In this document: piece by piece, positions 61,287 to 64,000 of the stretch
Numbering within the stretch: the stretch's first letter is position 1
Layout: each line of letters starts with the position of its first letter
Assembly: GCF_029892565.1 (NCBI RefSeq)
Contig: NZ_JARXVH010000006.1
Location: 582,572 to 646,571, forward strand
DNA: 64,000 bases
Direction of reading: 5' to 3'
DNA from: Streptomyces pseudovenezuelae
Lineage (GTDB): Bacteria; Actinomycetota; Actinomycetes; Streptomycetales; Streptomycetaceae
Position numbers and translations under genes: made by a program
The notes under the pieces: model-generated
Databases searched by the model: none
What the model saw: the letters and a program-made list of their open reading frames with translations, nothing else
What the model was told of the DNA's origin: nothing

Positions 61287-61318
61287 AGGGGCGCCCCACC
61301 CGCAGGTGGAGCGCCCCT
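61287..61318. terminator. Strong bidirectional terminator
   Basis: A 14-bp stem (61287-61300 and 61305-61318) with one mismatch and a CGCA tetraloop sits between the conserved gene and the convergent ptsI. It starts AGGGGCGC and ends GCGCCCCT. Confidence 0.82.
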
Positions 61319-61348
61319 GAAGACCAGCCGACGAGTGCGCCATCCCGA

Positions 61349-63019
61349 CTACTCGCCGGACAGCACCGCCTGAGCCGCGTTGCGTGCCTCCTCGGCACTG
61401 TCCGAGGCCCGGGCCGCCGCAGCGGCACGCTCGCACTGGGCCAGCGTGTACTTGCCCAGCATCGTGCGGACATAGGGGATCGACGCCGCACCCATGGAGA
61501 GGGAGGTGATACCCAGACCGGTCAGCACACAGGCGAGGAGCGGGTCGGACGCGGCCTCACCGCAGACACCGCAGCTCTTGCCCTCGGCCTTCGCCGCCTC
61601 CGCTGACAGCGCGACCAGGTCGAGCAGCGCGGGCTGCCAAGGATCCTGCAGCCGGGACACCGCACCCACCTGCCGGTCCGCCGCGAACGTGTACTGCGCG
61701 AGGTCGTTGGTGCCCAGCGACAGGAACTCGACCTCCTGCAGGATCGACCGCGCCCGCAGAGCGGCGGACGGGATCTCCACCATCGCTCCGAACTTCGCCT
61801 GCAGACCCGCCTCACGGCACGCGTCGGCGAACGCCTTGGCGTCCGCGCGGTCGGCCACCATCGGCGCCATGACCTCCAGGTAGACCGGGAGACCCTCGGC
61901 CGCCTGCGCGAGCGCCGCCAGCTGCGTGCGCAGCACGTCGGGGTGTTCCAGCAGGGAACGCAGCCCCCGCACGCCCAGCGCCGGGTTCGGCTCGTCAGCC
62001 GGGGTGAGGAAGTCCAGCGGCTTGTCCGCGCCCGCGTCCAGCACACGTACGACGACCCGACCCTCCGGGAACGCCTCCAGCACCTGTCGGTAGGCCTCGA
62101 CCTGCTTCTCCGCCGACGGCGCGTTCTTGCTGTCGTCCAGGAAGAGGAACTCCGTGCGGAACAGGCCGACACCCTCGGCCCCGGCCTCGACAGCGGCCGG
62201 CACGTCCGCGGGACCGCCGACGTTCGCCAGCAGCGGCACCTTGTGGCCGTCCGAGGTCGCACCCGGTCCGGTCGAAGCGGACAGCGCGGCCTTGCGCTCG
62301 GCCGCCGCAGCCTCCAACTGCGCCTTCTTCTCGGCACTGGGGTTCACGAAGATCTCGCCGGTGCTCCCGTCGACGGCGACCAGCGTGCCCTCGGCGAGCT
62401 CACCGGCGCCCGGCAACGCCACCACGGCCGGAACGCCGAGCGCCCGCGCCAGAATCGCGCTGTGACTGGTCGGCCCGCCCTCCTCCGTGACAAAGCCGAG
62501 GACGAGCGTCGGGTCCAGGAGAGCGGTATCGGCGGGTGCGAGATCCCGGGCGATCAGTACATACGGCTCGTCGCTGTCCGGGACACCCGGCATCGGCACC
62601 CCGAGAAGCCGGGCGACGATACGATTCCGCACGTCATCGAGGTCGGCCACCCGACCGGCGAGGTACTCACCGGCGCCGGCCAGCAGGGCGCGGTAGGCGG
62701 CGAACGCGTCATAGACCGCACGCTCGGCCGTGCTCCCGACGGCGATACGCCGTTCGACGTCCGCCATCAGCTCGGGGTCCTGGGCCATCATGGCCTGCGC
62801 CTCGAGCACTGCCTGGGCTTCGCCCCCCGCCAGATTGCCGCGTGCAATCAGGTCGGCCGCCACCGCATCCACGGCCTGGTGGGCACGCCCTTGCTCACGC
62901 TCCGCGTCCTCCGCCGGAATCTGCTTGGCAGGCGGCTCCAACACCGCCGTTCCCATGTGCCGAACCTCGCCGATCGCCACACCGTGGCTCACGCCGACGC
63001 CTCGCAGCGTTGTCTCCAT
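61349..63019 (-). CDS. ptsI: PTS enzyme I (phosphoenolpyruvate-protein phosphotransferase)
   Basis: The 556-aa protein is the first component of the sugar phosphotransferase system. The phosphorylated histidine is H186 in GGPTSHSAILARAL. The PEP-binding C-terminal barrel shows GLFRTEFLF, SLGTNDLAQYTFAADR and the cysteine region SCGVCGEAAS. It passes phosphate from PEP to HPr, which is encoded elsewhere. It lies 77 nt downstream of crr on the same strand. A dre palindrome before crr indicates DasR control. The ATG is preceded by GGGTGAG. Confidence 0.95.
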   Translation of the reverse strand: METTLRGVGVSHGVAIGEVRHMGTAVLEPPAKQIPAEDAEREQGRAHQAVDAVAADLIARGNLAGGEAQAVLEAQAMMAQDPELMADVERRIAVGSTAERAVYDAFAAYRALLAGAGEYLAGRVADLDDVRNRIVARLLGVPMPGVPDSDEPYVLIARDLAPADTALLDPTLVLGFVTEEGGPTSHSAILARALGVPAVVALPGAGELAEGTLVAVDGSTGEIFVNPSAEKKAQLEAAAAERKAALSASTGPGATSDGHKVPLLANVGGPADVPAAVEAGAEGVGLFRTEFLFLDDSKNAPSAEKQVEAYRQVLEAFPEGRVVVRVLDAGADKPLDFLTPADEPNPALGVRGLRSLLEHPDVLRTQLAALAQAAEGLPVYLEVMAPMVADRADAKAFADACREAGLQAKFGAMVEIPSAALRARSILQEVEFLSLGTNDLAQYTFAADRQVGAVSRLQDPWQPALLDLVALSAEAAKAEGKSCGVCGEAASDPLLACVLTGLGITSLSMGAASIPYVRTMLGKYTLAQCERAAAAARASDSAEEARNAAQAVLSGE

Positions 63020-63096
63020 CTCACCCGTCCCGATAGTGCGGCGGGTCCCGCCGCCGCGATGGTTGTCCTACCTGCCGTCGTACGACGGCACCGGTG

Positions 63097-63546
63097 TCAC
63101 TGCCAGACGAAGAGACTGTCGCCGGCCTTCACGTCACCGGTGTCACGCAGATCCGAGAGGGCCTCGGCGGTGGCCTCCAGTGCCACGACGGGGCACACCG
63201 GGGACTTGCCGGCGGCCTCGACGGCGGCCGGGTTCCACCGTACGACGCTCTGTCCACGGGTCACGGTGTCGCCCTTGTTCACGAGCAACTCGAAGCCCTC
63301 GCCGTTGAGCTGGACGGTGTCGATGCCGAGGTGGGTGAGCACGCCGTGGCCGTTGTCGTCCACGACGACGAACGCGTGCGGGTGCAGAGAGACGATCACC
63401 CCGTCCACGGGCGCAACGGCCTCGGAAGGCTCACGCACGGGGTCGATCGCTGTGCCCGGGCCGACCATGGCCCCGGAGAAAACCGGATCCGGCACTTCGG
63501 CCAGTCCGATGGCGCGTCCTGCAAGAGGGGACGTCACGGTGGTCAT
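63097..63546 (-). CDS. crr: PTS glucose-type EIIA component
   Basis: The 149-aa protein is a IIA(Glc)-type domain with two active-site histidines, H57 in HPHAFVVVDD and H72 in LTHLGIDTV. It accepts phosphate from HPr and donates it to IIB domains, including those for N-acetylglucosamine. GGGAGG precedes the ATG. With ptsI downstream and a DasR-responsive element upstream, it belongs to the chitin/GlcNAc-linked PTS regulon known in S. coelicolor. Confidence 0.94.
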   Translation of the reverse strand: MTTVTSPLAGRAIGLAEVPDPVFSGAMVGPGTAIDPVREPSEAVAPVDGVIVSLHPHAFVVVDDNGHGVLTHLGIDTVQLNGEGFELLVNKGDTVTRGQSVVRWNPAAVEAAGKSPVCPVVALEATAEALSDLRDTGDVKAGDSLFVWQ

Positions 63547-63660
63547 GGGGAGCCTCCCGGGGGCGGAGATACATACGGGCCGTCACTGCCTGTACCGGAC
63601 AGCACACTGAGCAGCAGCGTATGTCATATGAAGTGCGGGTTCCGCACGAAAGGTACAAGT

Positions 63661-63678
63661 TAGTGGTCTAGACCACTA
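63661..63678. promoter_or_regulatory. dre site, DasR operator
   Basis: TAGTGGTCTAGACCACTA is a perfect 18-bp palindrome and contains the DasR consensus core TGGTCTAGACCA. It lies about 115 bp upstream of crr. DasR represses the PTS genes in the absence of glucosamine-6-phosphate. Confidence 0.92.
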
Positions 63679-63689
63679 GTCTAATCGAT

Positions 63690-63719
63690 TTGCACGCCGT
63701 TCCGGGCCCCATGTACAGT
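63690..63719 (+). promoter_or_regulatory. Candidate rRNA operon promoter
   Basis: TTGCAC (63690-63695) and TACAGT (63714-63719), spaced 18 bp, form a good vegetative promoter pointing right. Further downstream a TAGAGT (63852-63857) could be the -10 of another rrn promoter. Several promoters per rrn operon are usual in Streptomyces. Confidence 0.6.
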
Positions 63720-63857
63720 CGTACTCCTGCCTGAGGCCGGGCGACGCTACCAAGCGCCCTAGCCTGGCAGCATCCAACTTGTCAGATCCTATCTCGGGGT
63801 CACTTTCTGCATGCCTGCAGGACGGTGGTCAGGGGGACGGAAAAACACTGATAGAGT

Positions 63858-64000
63858 TTGGAACACGGAAAGCGAAGCGCCCGGAGGAAAGCCCGAGAGG
63901 GTGAATACAAAGGAAGCGGCCGTTCCTTGAGAACTCAACAGCGTGCCAAAAGTCAACGCCAGATATGTTGATACCCCGTCCCTAACCGTCATGGTTGGGG
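63858..64000 (+). ncRNA. rRNA operon leader region (start of transcript, 16S outside window)
   Basis: The segments CCCGGAGGAAAGCCCGAGAG, TCCTTGAGAACTCAACAGCG and CAACGCCAGATATGTTGATA match, from memory, the conserved leader upstream of Streptomyces 16S rRNA. The TTGAG/CTCAA stem belongs to the antitermination and processing region. The window ends before the 16S sequence. Confidence 0.8.

Larger units (their letters stand above)
63547..64000. other. Regulatory region between crr and an rRNA operon
   Basis: No protein gene is supported. The left part is the crr leader and promoter with the dre site. From about 63690 rightward the sequence reads as the promoter and leader of a plus-strand rRNA operon. 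The 16S rRNA itself lies beyond the window. The short minus-strand open frame around 63789-63992 is spurious. Confidence 0.75.

Noticed and set aside
63789..63992. A 67-aa minus-strand open frame in the rRNA leader region
   Set aside because: It lies antisense to a conserved rrn leader and lacks a ribosome binding site.

Overview
The window is high-GC, densely packed DNA typical of a Streptomyces chromosome. The clearest genus markers are smeA-sffA, a conservon (cvn) signalling cassette, mycothiol-dependent formaldehyde detoxification, a DasR-type dre palindrome in front of crr-ptsI, and an actinobacterial rRNA-operon leader at the right edge. From memory, crr/ptsI and smeA/sffA lie close together in S. 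coelicolor too, so both ends look like a conserved core region.

Layout. 1-9.4 kb: YczE-like membrane protein and divergent MocR regulator; smeA-sffA sporulation pair; ankyrin and HEAT-type proteins; a coupled operon of two glycosyltransferases and an SGNH hydrolase. 9.5-14.7 kb: a 5-oxoproline operon (MFS carrier, DUF1445 protein, PxpA, PxpB, PxpC) divergent from a GntR regulator, with a perfect 19-bp palindrome between them. 14.7-21.9 kb: a three-gene SMC-type cassette (508, 292 and 1540 aa) whose layout resembles MksF-MksE-MksB / JetA-JetB-JetC but has no visible JetD/MksG nuclease; this is the best candidate for an undescribed system. 21.9-35.9 kb: choline and glycine-betaine catabolism (choline dehydrogenase, permease, betaine aldehyde dehydrogenase, Rieske oxygenase, sarcosine oxidase, dimethylglycine dehydrogenase, mycothiol-dependent formaldehyde dehydrogenase, IclR regulator) plus a divergent Rieske ferredoxin and ferredoxin reductase. 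37.0-45.3 kb: a conservon whose cvnABC and cvnD are separated by an opposite-strand L-carnitine cluster (thioesterase, carnitine dehydrogenase, BKACE, IclR); a relic of a hydantoinase/5-oxoprolinase gene lies just before cvnD. 45.3-47.7 kb: glpF-glpK. 48-61 kb: EAL-CBS-GGDEF protein, thiolase with DUF35 partner, VanX-type dipeptidase, NUDIX hydrolase, GH31, acetoacetyl-CoA synthetase, MocR regulator with MFS exporter, and a conserved unknown. 61.3-64 kb: crr-ptsI and the start of an rRNA operon leader.

How it fits together. Carnitine dehydrogenase, BKACE and thioesterase would turn L-carnitine into glycine betaine plus acetoacetate; the choline branch yields the same betaine; the Rieske oxygenase and two flavoenzymes then demethylate betaine to glycine while the mycothiol pathway removes formaldehyde. 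Acetoacetate could re-enter metabolism through the acetoacetyl-CoA synthetase at 55.7 kb. The two IclR genes and the carnitine operon share a motif in their upstream regions, suggesting linked control.
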